This document shows, piece after piece, positions 33,764 to 42,480 of a stretch of DNA of 64,000 nucleotides. The stretch's first letter is position 1. Each line of letters starts with the position of its first letter. The position numbers and the translations under genes were made by a program. The stretch is from Candidatus Dojkabacteria bacterium. Its GTDB lineage: Bacteria > Patescibacteria > Dojkabacteria > SC72. The stretch covers positions 310,001-374,000 of the forward strand of contig JALNYV010000001.1 in assembly GCA_023229785.1 (NCBI GenBank), given 5' to 3'. The notes beneath the pieces are model-generated. The model saw only the letters and a list, made by a program, of their open reading frames with translations. It ran no database searches and was not told the origin of the DNA.

Positions 33764-33865
33764 AGTAGTAATCCTCCTTTCTTCAGAGATAGATGAAGAA
33801 ATATTGTTTTATCAATATTAGTTATCATCTGCATTAAAAATAATGCAGTAGCAACTAAAAGTCAA
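33764..33865 (-). promoter_or_regulatory. hup promoter, hairpin leader and Shine-Dalgarno
   Basis: Reading the reverse strand: TTGACT (33860-33865), 17 bases, TATTTT (33837-33842); then a perfect AATATTG/CAATATT hairpin (33800-33819). TTCTTC can pair with GAAGAA, which abuts the ribosome site AAAGGAGG (33773-33780). The -10 region itself lies within an inverted repeat CTGCATTA/TAATGCAG. The pairing next to the Shine-Dalgarno could tune translation of HU. Confidence 0.6.
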
Positions 33866-33877
33866 TGAGAGCTTAAA

Positions 33878-34669
33878 TTATAGGACTTTGTTTATACGCT
33901 TGATGCTTTTGCTTGATTTTGGTGAATCTATCTCAATAATTACCCCATCAAAGCGAACATTTCCACTCTCTTCAATTTCATAGCTAGGGGAGTATGGAAA
34001 CATATTCTGAGCAAAAACGATCTCTTTTTTTACCCAGAGTGATGAGTCCATTGGACCAACCATTCCGACATCAGTAATATACGAAGAATGGCTTGGTAAT
34101 AACCTTTCATCTGCAGTTGGGATATGAGTATGTGTTCCTAAAATGCTACTTACCTTACCATCAAAGTACAAACCAAAGGAGAGTTTTTCACCAGTATATT
34201 CAGCATGAAAATCGACTAATATCCCAGTATATTTACTGTAATCTAGCTCTTTTAAAAAGGCGTCCAAACGTCTAAATGGCTCACCTAAAGTCCTCTCATT
34301 CATGCCTGCCCAGCCCAATAGTGTAATTACTAGAAGTTTACCCTTACTGCCCAAATCTACCTCACCAAAACCCTTTCCTGGCAAATCATCTGGGTAATTT
34401 AGACCTCGAATTATTGGAAAATCACCACTTAAAAGTTCATGAAAATCATTCCTTCTCCATATGTGATTGCCTGCTGTCATGAAGTCTACTCCTGCTCCCA
34501 TCATCTCGTTAACTGTAGCAACAGTAGCTCCTCTTCCATGGGCAATGTTTTCAATATTTGTTATCACTACATCAATACCCTCTTTCTTTTTAATTTCAGG
34601 AATCAATTTGGCTACAGCTTGTCTACCTGGCTTCCCACAAACATCACCAATGAATAGGACTTTAATCAT
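33878..34669 (-). CDS. ymdB: YmdB family metallophosphoesterase
   Basis: I start at the ATG at 34669 (MIKVLFIGDVCGKPGR), which matches the family; the longer frame begins with TTG. The 263-residue protein has the metal ligands of the calcineurin-like YmdB family: GDVxGKPG, NIENIAHGRG, TAGNHIW, DFHAEYTGEK and GTHTHIPTAD. YmdB of Bacillus hydrolyses 2',3'-cyclic nucleotides and phosphodiesters. It follows rny by 16 bases, the same order as rny-ymdB in Firmicutes, which supports a role in RNA turnover. Confidence 0.93.
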   Translation of the reverse strand: MIKVLFIGDVCGKPGRQAVAKLIPEIKKKEGIDVVITNIENIAHGRGATVATVNEMMGAGVDFMTAGNHIWRRNDFHELLSGDFPIIRGLNYPDDLPGKGFGEVDLGSKGKLLVITLLGWAGMNERTLGEPFRRLDAFLKELDYSKYTGILVDFHAEYTGEKLSFGLYFDGKVSSILGTHTHIPTADERLLPSHSSYITDVGMVGPMDSSLWVKKEIVFAQNMFPYSPSYEIEESGNVRFDGVIIEIDSPKSSKSIKRINKVL

Positions 34670-34685
34670 ACTTTTTTCTTTCAAT

Positions 34686-36206
34686 TTATCTAGCAATCTC
34701 AGTTGCTCTAAACTCTCTGATTACAGATACTTCGACATTCCCTGGATAGTTCTGTGTCTTTTCAATGTTTTCAACTATTTTTTTAGCCATTATCTTTATC
34801 TCTGCATCATCCGTAGTATTTGGATCAACAATTATTCTGAGTTCTCTTCCAGCTCTAATTGCATAGATTTCAGTTACCTTGTCTCCAGCAACATCTTTTG
34901 CTGCTTTTTCAATTCCTTCAATTCTTTTAATATACTGCTCATAGCTATCTTTTCTAGCTCCTGGTCTTGCACCTGAAATGGCATCAGCAATTGCTACAAT
35001 TACTGCCTCAACACTCTTTGGTTCAATATCTCCATGATGAGCTTCAATTGCATTCACCAGTTTTTCATCAAGTCCATATTTTCTAGCAACCTGTCCAGAA
35101 ATATGGTGGTGAGGTAGATCTAATTTATGTGTTAGTACTTTTCCAACGTCATGAAGTAGGGCTGCTTTTTTAACAAGCGCAACATCGGCTTTAAGCTCGG
35201 AAGCAAGTGCTGCTGCTATATTTATTACCTCCATTGTATGGCTCATTAGTGACTGCCCATAGCTTGTTCTATATTTCATCTTTCCAACAAGCTTTAGAAG
35301 TCCAATGTCTATCCCCATCCAATCTGCAGCCTCTGCTAGAATTTCACCGTTTTTCTTAATCTCAACGGTTATCTCGTTCTTTGCTTTTCTAATTTCTTCT
35401 TCAATTGCTCCTGGGTGTATTCTTCCATCCCCCATTAATTTAGTTAATGCTACTCTAGCAATTTCTCTTCTAAGAGGATCAAAAGATGAAAGCCCTATTG
35501 TTGTTGGAGATTCATCAACAATGACGTCTACTCCTGTTGCTTTTTCAAAAGCTCTAATATTTCTTCCTTCTTTTCCAATGATTCTTCCCTTTGCTTTCTC
35601 ATCATCAATTTTTACAGAAGATGTGGTTGTTTCTCCTACATAGTCAGTTGCAACGCTTTGCATTGTTTCAACTAATATATGCTTTGCTTTTTCATCTGAT
35701 GCTTCTTCTGCTTTCTTTTCTGCTTTTCTAATCAATGTGGCCTCATAATCCTTCATGTCATGCTCAACTTCGAGCATTAGTTTCTTCTTCGCCTCGTCTC
35801 TTGTTAAGCCAGATATCTTTTCAAGCTCATCCTTCAACTTCATCCTTGTAGTCTCAATTCCTTTTTGATTTGCTTTCATCTGAGCAATCTCTTTGTCTAC
35901 TTCTTCATATTTTTGATCAAGAAGCTTCGCCCTTTGATTCAATTTCTTTTCTCTATCAAGTAGCATCCCCTCTTGTTCAGCTACATCTTTTCTAACCTCT
36001 TTCAACCTTGTTTCTGCTTGCTGCTTTCGTTCATTAAGCTCTGCATCCATATCTGCCATCTTCTTTGACACTTTTTCTTGCGCAGCTTTAAGAATCATAT
36101 CTTCAGGGATATCATTTACCGATACCCACTTTTTTCCGAATTTAAGGAAGGAAAAAACTCCTGCTGCAGAAGCTACCGCAGCTAAAACAATCCATAATAT
36201 TTCCAT
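34686..36206 (-). CDS. rny: ribonuclease Y
   Basis: RNase Y is a membrane-bound endonuclease that starts mRNA decay. The 506-residue protein (typical length ~510-520) has an N-terminal membrane helix (1-20) and a long coiled coil rich in Lys/Glu (about 35-190). A KH domain follows with GRIIGKEGRNIRAFE, then the HD domain with LLHDVGKVL and AIEAHHGDIEP, then the C-terminal domain. It is the first gene of the rny-ymdB unit. The 224 bases upstream contain no gene. Confidence 0.97.
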   Translation of the reverse strand: MEILWIVLAAVASAAGVFSFLKFGKKWVSVNDIPEDMILKAAQEKVSKKMADMDAELNERKQQAETRLKEVRKDVAEQEGMLLDREKKLNQRAKLLDQKYEEVDKEIAQMKANQKGIETTRMKLKDELEKISGLTRDEAKKKLMLEVEHDMKDYEATLIRKAEKKAEEASDEKAKHILVETMQSVATDYVGETTTSSVKIDDEKAKGRIIGKEGRNIRAFEKATGVDVIVDESPTTIGLSSFDPLRREIARVALTKLMGDGRIHPGAIEEEIRKAKNEITVEIKKNGEILAEAADWMGIDIGLLKLVGKMKYRTSYGQSLMSHTMEVINIAAALASELKADVALVKKAALLHDVGKVLTHKLDLPHHHISGQVARKYGLDEKLVNAIEAHHGDIEPKSVEAVIVAIADAISGARPGARKDSYEQYIKRIEGIEKAAKDVAGDKVTEIYAIRAGRELRIIVDPNTTDDAEIKIMAKKIVENIEKTQNYPGNVEVSVIREFRATEIAR

Positions 36207-36372
36207 ATTAATTAATAATTAATTTACATATACCTAGCTTGAATATTAGAAAAAAGAGAATCCTCAAAACACGAAATTAGCTTTCGTATTGTTTAAGTAG
36301 TCTTGTTATATCAATATTTGTTAAATTCATAAATATAGATCTTCTTAATTTCTTTTAATATTCTAACTAGAA

Positions 36373-36389
36373 AAGGTTTATTAAACCTT
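36373..36389 (-). terminator. possible terminator hairpin downstream of tgt
   Basis: AAGGTTT-AAT-AAACCTT forms a perfect 7-bp hairpin followed by TTCTAG on the reverse strand, about 40 bases after the tgt stop. The GC content of the stem is low and the T-run short, so this is only a candidate. The rest of the 36207-36430 interval shows no gene; it should also contain the rny promoter. Confidence 0.35.
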
Positions 36390-36430
36390 AATAATTCTAC
36401 AGAAAGGATGATATCATTTTATGATGTTTT

Positions 36431-37498
36431 TCACAATTCCCCTTTATTTAGTTTCTCAACTAACCTCTGGTAGAACCTTAAATTGTGTATTGTCGCCAAC
36501 TGTTTTCCAGTACTCTCATCATTCCTAATTAGATGATGAACATAAGCCCTTGTGTGATTGCGACAAGTATAGCAATCACAAGTACTATCTATTGGTTTAA
36601 TATCTTCGGAATACTGTGCTGAAGTAATCCTTAATACATAATCTTTCTCATCAAAACTATACACTGTTCCGTGTCTTGCATTTCTACTAGGAAGTACTGT
36701 ATCAAAAACTGTATACCCAAGTTTACTTGCAGCAATTATATCTTCTGGCTTTCCCACTCCCATTGCATACTTAAACCTATCTTTTGGTGTATTTTCAATA
36801 ACTACTTTCATTTCATCCAAAACTAGCTTTCCATTTTCTCTTGCAACGTAGCCTCCAAAGTTATACCCATCAAAACTCAACTTCGATAATTCCTTAGCAC
36901 AAAATTCACGCAGGTCTAAAAAGCTTGCTCCCTGAATCACACAAGAAAGAAGCTTCCCTTTTTTATGTCCTTCCAGTTTTTCAAAATGCTTTTTAGCCCT
37001 TTTTGCCCACTCAATTGTTCTATCAACAGATATCTCTGCTTCCTTCCTTGATATTTCAGCGTTTCTACAGTCATCTAAAACTACCATTACATCGGTATCT
37101 AACATCATTTGAATATCAATTGATTTTTCTGGTGTTAATTCAAATGTTTTTCCATCTTTTGGAGATTGAAAAGTAGCCCCATCCTTTGTTATTTTCCCCT
37201 TCCATTTTTTTGTATGAAGAAGAGAAAACACTTGAAATCCTCCAGAATCACTTAGTACTGTCCCTGAAAAATTCATAAACTTCTTTATTCCTCCAAGTGC
37301 TTGAATCTTTTCTGCTCCAGGTGAGATCATTAAATGCAGAGTGTTTACTACAATATTATTTGTACCAGTTTCTTCTACTTGCAAGGTCGTCAAATATCTA
37401 ACAGCTCCTCTGGTTGCATCTGGCATAAAGATTATTTTGGATCCGAAATCATTTACCATTTGCTTAATACCTTGTAAATCTAACCTTAAATAGCTCAT
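36431..37498 (-). CDS. tgt: queuine/preQ1 tRNA-guanine transglycosylase
   Basis: Tgt swaps G34 of tRNAs with GUN anticodons for preQ1 (bacteria) or queuine. The 355-residue protein has DSGGFQVFSL with the substrate-binding Asp, FGGYV, FDTVLPSRNARHG with the nucleophilic Asp, and the zinc site CDCYTCRNHTRAYVHHL. The ATG at 37498 overlaps the preceding gene by 35 bases. A second ATG at 37459 would start 4 bases after that gene and is also possible; the N-terminus is a little short in both cases. QueA is encoded 1.1 kb upstream in the same direction. Confidence 0.94.
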   Translation of the reverse strand: MSYLRLDLQGIKQMVNDFGSKIIFMPDATRGAVRYLTTLQVEETGTNNIVVNTLHLMISPGAEKIQALGGIKKFMNFSGTVLSDSGGFQVFSLLHTKKWKGKITKDGATFQSPKDGKTFELTPEKSIDIQMMLDTDVMVVLDDCRNAEISRKEAEISVDRTIEWAKRAKKHFEKLEGHKKGKLLSCVIQGASFLDLREFCAKELSKLSFDGYNFGGYVARENGKLVLDEMKVVIENTPKDRFKYAMGVGKPEDIIAASKLGYTVFDTVLPSRNARHGTVYSFDEKDYVLRITSAQYSEDIKPIDSTCDCYTCRNHTRAYVHHLIRNDESTGKQLATIHNLRFYQRLVEKLNKGEL

Positions 37499-38153
37499 AA
37501 ATCGTATTCAAGTAGTGAAGTGGTTTAACCTTGCTATCACCAGCTGCAATCCAAATTACTGGTATCTCACAAGTTTTAAGTCCATTTTTACTTAATAAAT
37601 ACAGAAATTCAAAATCATAACCCCATCTATTATTCTTACACATTAAAAAATATCTCTTTGCTTTTACATTAAAAAGCTTAAAACCGCATTGAGTATCTTT
37701 AAACCTCAAACCAAGAACTAATCTAATTAGCAAATTCCCAAACTGACCAAGAGATTTTCGTGTAAAGGACACTTTTACTTTAGACTGAGCCGTAGCACGA
37801 GAGCCAATAACACAATCGAAGTTAGTTGTTTTTTCAAGAAACTTTTCTATCTCTTCAATCGGAGTGGAAAGGTCAGCGTCAGCAATATATATCCAATCAG
37901 AATTAGCATTTTCAACTCCAATTCTAAGAGCGAAGCCTTTTCCTTTATTCACTGGATAGCTAATTATTTTAACCTCATCTTTATATTTTTCAATTATCTC
38001 CCTTGTTTTATCTGTTGACCCGTCATTAACAACTATAATCTCTGTTTCGATGTTTTTTTCTCGCAAGAATCTTGCATATGAGATAAAATGCCCAATTGTA
38101 CTGGGAAATTTCTTTTCTTCATTATATGCAGGTATGACAATTGATAGCTTCAT
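37464..38153 (-). CDS. GT2 family glycosyltransferase (dolichyl-phosphate glucosyltransferase-like)
   Basis: The 229-residue protein is a single GT-A domain. VIPAYNEEKKFPSTI is at the N-terminus, VVNDGSTDKT at the nucleotide strand, ADADLSTP is the DxD metal site, and DTQCGFKLF follows. No membrane helix is present. It resembles ALG5-type enzymes that place glucose on a polyprenyl phosphate. The next upstream gene is a GtrA-like membrane protein. GtrA partners commonly work with such GT2 enzymes, probably as flippases. The pair may supply a lipid-linked sugar outside the membrane. Confidence 0.85.
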   Translation of the reverse strand: MKLSIVIPAYNEEKKFPSTIGHFISYARFLREKNIETEIIVVNDGSTDKTREIIEKYKDEVKIISYPVNKGKGFALRIGVENANSDWIYIADADLSTPIEEIEKFLEKTTNFDCVIGSRATAQSKVKVSFTRKSLGQFGNLLIRLVLGLRFKDTQCGFKLFNVKAKRYFLMCKNNRWGYDFEFLYLLSKNGLKTCEIPVIWIAAGDSKVKPLHYLNTIYELFKVRFTRY

Positions 38154-38187
38154 TGAGGCAATTATATCATGAAAATTTTCACACTAT

Positions 38188-38649
38188 CTATTTCTTAAAT
38201 GAGAATCTTTTATTTAGGAAGAATTGAATAAAAGCAATTAGAACTATTGCGAAGCCTTTTGTTATAGTTAATTCCACATTGAAAAAAGTATCAGTTTGAG
38301 CTGATAACAAAGAATGCCTAAGTAAATCAAGGAATATTACTCTGTGGATCAGAAAGATGACAAAATCACTAATAAATATCCCTATTATTCCAATTGAGAG
38401 AAAAGATAGAAATCTTATAAATAATCTGTCCGTTTTCTTGAAATTAAAATATGCATTCAGAAGGAAATTATTTACTATCCCTAAAACCATTCCCACTGGA
38501 TTTGCAATTAATTCATTTACATGGAAAACATTTACTAAAAGAAAAAATGAGCCAAAATCCCAAAATATGCCTGTAAAACCTATAAGGACATATTTAACAA
38601 AGTCAGAGTGTTTTTTTAAATTACTTTTTGCAAATTCAATTATTTTCAT
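38188..38649 (-). CDS. GtrA family membrane protein
   Basis: The 153-residue protein has four membrane helices with the GtrA pattern: FVKYVLIGFTGIFWDFGSF, NPVGMVLGIVNNFLLNAYFNF, and the C-terminal FIQFFLNKRFSF. GtrA-like proteins are thought to flip polyprenyl-phosphate sugars. The gene overlaps queA by ATGA and lies 34 bases before a GT2 gene that could provide the substrate. It has no lysines or acids inside the helices that would suggest an enzyme. Confidence 0.85.
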   Translation of the reverse strand: MKIIEFAKSNLKKHSDFVKYVLIGFTGIFWDFGSFFLLVNVFHVNELIANPVGMVLGIVNNFLLNAYFNFKKTDRLFIRFLSFLSIGIIGIFISDFVIFLIHRVIFLDLLRHSLLSAQTDTFFNVELTITKGFAIVLIAFIQFFLNKRFSFKK

Positions 38650-39698
38650 AATATCAACATACTATCACCGTAACTTAAAAACAGATACTCTTTTTCAATT
38701 GCTTCTATATATGCTTTCATAGTTAAATCTAATCCAATAAATGAAGAAACAAGGACAACAAGACTACTACTGGGCGCGTGAAAGTTTGTTATCAAATGAT
38801 TGACTATCTTCCATTTGTAACTTGGATAAATATACAATTTAGTACTTCCTTTATACTGTTTAACAAGGTATTTTCCGTCTACTTTTTTGGCGCACGATTC
38901 TAGTGTTCTTGCACTTGTTGTACCTAACGCCCAAACATCTCCACCTTTTTTTATGCAATCATTTATTTTATCTGCACTCTCTTTTGTGATTTCTATTGTT
39001 TCAGAATGAATTTTATGTTTTTCAATTTCATCTTCTCTTATCGGTGCAAATGTTCCCCAACCTACATCTAATTTTACCTCGACGATTTCTACACCTTTCT
39101 TTTTCATTTCTAACAGGAGTTCATCTGTAATATTTAACCCTGCTGTTGGTGCCGCAGCGGAACCAGTATTTTTAGCAAATACTGTGTTATAACACCCATA
39201 ATCTTGCTCGTTATCTTCCCTTTTTATGTAAGGTGGAAGTGGAACATGCCCATGCTTATTAATTACTTTGTCTATTGCTCCTTCTTTTGATCTAACTAAA
39301 TACACTGAATCTCCGACTTTTTTTACGACTTCTACTTCAGCTCTCTCATCTGAAATTAGGACATCTCCAATTTTAAAATTTTGTGATCTTCCGAGTATTG
39401 TTTCTCCGAATTCAAACCCATTAATATCTCCCAAAAACAGTTTATTCAAAAATATGCACTCTATCCTTTTATCATTTCGTTTATTTACTAAAAACACTCT
39501 TACCTTTTCAACCTTTGTATTGTTTATTACTAATACATCACCTTTTTTAATATATGAAGGGATATCTGAGTATCTTTTATGTGAAATGCTTTTGTCTTTT
39601 CTATCAAGAATTAAAAGCTTTGTAGTTCCTCTAACCTTTGGAGGAAATTGAGCAATTTTTTCTTTTGGAAGGTTGTAATTAAAAAGAGATAATTTCAT
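38646..39698 (-). CDS. queA: S-adenosylmethionine:tRNA ribosyltransferase-isomerase QueA
   Basis: QueA moves the ribosyl part of SAM onto preQ1 in tRNA, making epoxyqueuosine. The 350-residue protein carries the family blocks: FNYNLPKEKIAQFPP at the start, VLVINNTKV, GHVPLPPYIKRED, and NTGSAAAPTAGLN, then the late TNFHAPSSSLVVLVSSFIG. It overlaps the ASCH gene start and GtrA gene by 4 bases each. Together with tgt it gives the two tRNA-level steps of queuosine formation; none of the preQ1-making enzymes is in this window. Confidence 0.96.
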   Translation of the reverse strand: MKLSLFNYNLPKEKIAQFPPKVRGTTKLLILDRKDKSISHKRYSDIPSYIKKGDVLVINNTKVEKVRVFLVNKRNDKRIECIFLNKLFLGDINGFEFGETILGRSQNFKIGDVLISDERAEVEVVKKVGDSVYLVRSKEGAIDKVINKHGHVPLPPYIKREDNEQDYGCYNTVFAKNTGSAAAPTAGLNITDELLLEMKKKGVEIVEVKLDVGWGTFAPIREDEIEKHKIHSETIEITKESADKINDCIKKGGDVWALGTTSARTLESCAKKVDGKYLVKQYKGSTKLYIYPSYKWKIVNHLITNFHAPSSSLVVLVSSFIGLDLTMKAYIEAIEKEYLFLSYGDSMLIL

Positions 39699-40117
39699 TT
39701 TTTAATTCTATTTATATCCTCCACACACATCCAAGCACATGCATTCCCAAAACCTTTCTTATCTATTTGGAAAGGTTCTATCTTTTGAGAGTTAATTAAT
39801 CTAAGAAGAATACAGTAATTTTTTAATTTGTAATATTCAACATACTCTCTTGTTCTTAGGTTTATTGCATCTCCATATCTTTTCACTATATTTATGAACT
39901 TCTCTTCATTTAAATTATCAACCTGAATGACTTCAGAAACAGTTGCTTTGGCCCTAACAAGTCCTCCCGAATCTTTGAAATATATGACTTCTCCTTCTTT
40001 TATTTTATTCCAAGGGGCGACCTCATTTTTATACCATCTTGATTCGATTGTTTTAACCCCCGAGAGAATTTCATCAATCAAGCCTGCTTTTTTGTTCATT
40101 ATTGCAATATGCTGCAT
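39695..40117 (-). CDS. ASCH domain protein
   Basis: The 140-residue protein fits the ASCH (PUA-like) fold: GVKTIESRWYK with the conserved Lys/Arg strand, PWNKIKEGEVIYFKDSGG, then VRAKATVSEV. ASCH proteins bind RNA; some hydrolyse N4-acetylcytidine (YqfB). It overlaps queA by ATGA and is 8 bases after the MazG-like gene. A role in tRNA modification or clearing modified nucleosides would fit both neighbours; neither is shown. Confidence 0.75.
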   Translation of the reverse strand: MQHIAIMNKKAGLIDEILSGVKTIESRWYKNEVAPWNKIKEGEVIYFKDSGGLVRAKATVSEVIQVDNLNEEKFINIVKRYGDAINLRTREYVEYYKLKNYCILLRLINSQKIEPFQIDKKGFGNACAWMCVEDINRIKK

Positions 40118-40125
40118 ATGCTTTT

Positions 40126-40899
40126 TTAAGAGTGACTAGATTTGCCAATATTTTTTATTGATTCCGAAACATCAATATTGAATTCAGATGCAATATGTAA
40201 TAGATATATTATAACATCGGCAGCTTCAAAAGCGATATTCCACTTATCTAACTTAGTATTAAAAACCTCCATTCTTAGTTCATGTAATTCTTCCAGTAGA
40301 AGATCGTACAATTCTGTTCTAGAAAAAGTATGAGGAAAAGAAAGAAGAAAATGCTTTGTAACTAATTGATAAATATTCAAATCATTTGATCCAATTGGAT
40401 GAGGATAATCTGCTTGACCATCGGGAAAATAATACCACCCACCATTATAAAAGAAATCATAAAATCTCGCTAATGCTTTGCGATCATTCCAGCCAGCTCT
40501 TTCAGCTTCACGTTTTGATTTTTTCATTTCTTCTAAATATTCATCAGTAGACAACGTATTATTTTGTATCATAAGGCCACTAAAGCGGTAGGAATTGTTC
40601 ATATACTTTCCCCAAAGAAATAAGTTTGGTTCATGAGAATTTTCTACTCTATGCATAATTACTAACAATAAACATATACATGTAGCTAAGATATTCGATT
40701 CGCCAACTATTTCTGTACCTTGTTTTAAACCTGGAACAGAATCACATAAAAAGTTAATGGCATTTTCTATAGAATATCCATCTTCAGGAAATAATCTATC
40801 ACCAATTGCGATTGCTTCTTCAACAGTGATACCTGGAGGCTCTTGTTCATAGTGATTAAGCCTTTGACAGATTTCCTTTAATTCAGTTTGGTCTATCAT
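40126..40899 (-). CDS. protein with C-terminal MazG-like pyrophosphohydrolase domain
   Basis: The last ~75 of 257 residues show the all-alpha NTP pyrophosphatase pattern: LLLEELHELRMEV (EExxE) and FEAADVIIYLLHIASEF (ExxD), which bind magnesium in MazG and dUTPase-like enzymes. The first ~180 residues are helical and unfamiliar. Enzymes with this fold remove unwanted NTPs. The neighbours are a Nudix hydrolase and an ASCH protein, so this looks like a nucleotide house-cleaning group. An extended -10 TGCTATATT lies about 24 bases upstream. Confidence 0.65.
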   Translation of the reverse strand: MIDQTELKEICQRLNHYEQEPPGITVEEAIAIGDRLFPEDGYSIENAINFLCDSVPGLKQGTEIVGESNILATCICLLLVIMHRVENSHEPNLFLWGKYMNNSYRFSGLMIQNNTLSTDEYLEEMKKSKREAERAGWNDRKALARFYDFFYNGGWYYFPDGQADYPHPIGSNDLNIYQLVTKHFLLSFPHTFSRTELYDLLLEELHELRMEVFNTKLDKWNIAFEAADVIIYLLHIASEFNIDVSESIKNIGKSSHS

Positions 40900-40942
40900 C
40901 GAGTAATGATTAGTACATTAAAATATAGCAAATATGCTTTTA

Positions 40943-41632
40943 TTAGAATTCTTCGGTTATATATGAACGCTCTTTAAATGTTGGGACTCTATTATTAATT
41001 TCTTTTATTACTTCTTCAATTTCCTTTACTGGTTTTTTCAAATACTCCCAAACCTTATTTCTATTTACCCACTTAAAGTCTCCTTCACTATTGCTTTTCA
41101 ATTCACCTGCCGGATTAATAACTCTAAATATGAAATATACTTTATCTTCTAAAAGCTCTTCGTCTTTTGAAAATATTCTATAGTGTCTGATTGCAAAAAG
41201 TTCTGGCTTTCCTTCAAGGTTTGTCTCTTCTTTTAATTCTCTTCTGGCACTATCTGTAATATCTTCTCCTTTCTTAACCTTCCCGGTTGGAAATCCTTGA
41301 TATCCATAGAACGGGCTTTTTCTACGAGTGTATAGCAAATACTCAGTATTCTTTCCCCCACCTCTAATTCCACACATCATTACAGAAATCTTTGCTTGTT
41401 CCTTTATTGTCTCATCTCCCAAATCCATTCTGTTTGCTAATTCTTTTCCTTTTGTTGTAAGAAGATAAACACTCTTTTCTTTACTTACTAAGCCTTCTTT
41501 AATTAACTGTTCAAGGTGAAATGTAAACTGACTTCCTTCCATATTCTTAGGAATCATTTTTGAGAAATGCAATCCATTCGAATACATAAGTGATTGAAGA
41601 ATTTGTAATTGTATTTGATGGTACTGTTTCAC
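40943..41632 (-). CDS. Nudix hydrolase with N-terminal winged-helix domain
   Basis: The start codon is GTG (41632), inside the stop of the methyltransferase gene (GTGA). Residues ~1-75 form a winged-helix-like domain (FHLEQLIKEGLVSKEKSVYLLTTKG in two helices and a wing). Residues ~80-210 are the Nudix domain, with the box GKVKKGEDITDSARRELKEE... matching GX5EX7REUXEE; the Glu pair binds metal. Nudix proteins with DNA-binding domains can be either regulators (NrtR-like) or hydrolases. The box is complete here, so catalysis is likely. Confidence 0.85.
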   Translation of the reverse strand: MKQYHQIQLQILQSLMYSNGLHFSKMIPKNMEGSQFTFHLEQLIKEGLVSKEKSVYLLTTKGKELANRMDLGDETIKEQAKISVMMCGIRGGGKNTEYLLYTRRKSPFYGYQGFPTGKVKKGEDITDSARRELKEETNLEGKPELFAIRHYRIFSKDEELLEDKVYFIFRVINPAGELKSNSEGDFKWVNRNKVWEYLKKPVKEIEEVIKEINNRVPTFKERSYITEEF

Positions 41633-42360
41633 TTGTTTATAAATTTCATATTTAATCTAAGCGGGGTTTTACTATTTTCTTTGTATGAGGGATATTTTAT
41701 CAGAAAAGGAAAAGAAACTATAGGCTCAGATAAAGATTCCAGTAAAAATCCATTCATCGTAAAAGTATTAACGTATGTCTGAAGTGTTCTATTTATGAAT
41801 GTGTAGCTAGTATTTTTATTTCCCCCTATTGTTTCAGTTATTCTAATCTCAGAAAAATAACTTTGAAGAAGGGGGTCAATATTCCCTTCAGTAATCGACT
41901 GCAGATACCATCTAAGTGGATGCGTAACAGAAATGATTAGAGATCCTCCTGTTTTCAGTGCTTTGTGACATTGCAACGCCACATTATCAAGATCATTAAC
42001 ATACATTAACACCAATTGAGCAGTTATTAAGTCAAATTTTTTGTTAAATTCGGGAAATGGTTCATCCAAATCATGCTGAATAAAGAGTGCTTTTGGTGCT
42101 TTTTTCTTTGCTATTTTAATAATCTGAGGAGAAATATCTAAGGCAGTAACACTTGGATACTTCGAAGTCAGTATTTTTGTAAACCTCCCATCACCACAAC
42201 CTAAATCCAAGACATATTCCGCTTTATCCAAAAATAATGAAAGAAGAGAAGGAGTATTTATATAATCCTCATAGGCAAATAATCCAGTTTTATCCTCAAA
42301 TACACTTTTAACATATTCCTTTGAATTTTTATCCCATATCTGTTTTTGAGTTATATACAT
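41629..42360 (-). CDS. class I SAM-dependent methyltransferase
   Basis: The 243-residue protein has the usual Rossmann methyltransferase motifs: VLDLGCGDGRF (motif I), VTALDIS (motif II acid), FDLITAQLVLMYVND (post-I) and GGSLIISVTHPLRW. The C-terminal ~80 residues probably bind the substrate. It is similar in outline to small-molecule (UbiE/BioC-like) methyltransferases. It is the first gene of a short unit with the Nudix hydrolase, to which it is coupled by a 4-base overlap. Substrate unknown. Confidence 0.85.
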   Translation of the reverse strand: MYITQKQIWDKNSKEYVKSVFEDKTGLFAYEDYINTPSLLSLFLDKAEYVLDLGCGDGRFTKILTSKYPSVTALDISPQIIKIAKKKAPKALFIQHDLDEPFPEFNKKFDLITAQLVLMYVNDLDNVALQCHKALKTGGSLIISVTHPLRWYLQSITEGNIDPLLQSYFSEIRITETIGGNKNTSYTFINRTLQTYVNTFTMNGFLLESLSEPIVSFPFLIKYPSYKENSKTPLRLNMKFINK

Positions 42361-42465
42361 AACCTTAAAATTTTCATTAATATGGGCAGTTCAGATGAAG
42401 TATATTTCATTATGTAAAGATAAATCTAGTAAAGCTGACTTTACAAAGAATTATTAAAGATTCCA

Positions 42466-42474
42466 TGTTAAAAT
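42466..42474 (+). promoter_or_regulatory. extended -10 TGTTAAAAT placing the fmt start at 42481
   Basis: TGTTAAAAT ends exactly 6 bases before the ATG at 42481 and touches the ATG at 42475. The same 6-base spacing is seen at the genes starting at 9008 and 25152. This argues for the second ATG as start and for a leaderless mRNA. Confidence 0.5.
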
Positions 42475-42480
42475 ATGCAC

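Noticed and set aside
33402..33821. Forward frame of 139 codons across hup
   Set aside because: It is antisense to hup, which has a perfect family match, a Shine-Dalgarno and a terminator on the other strand.
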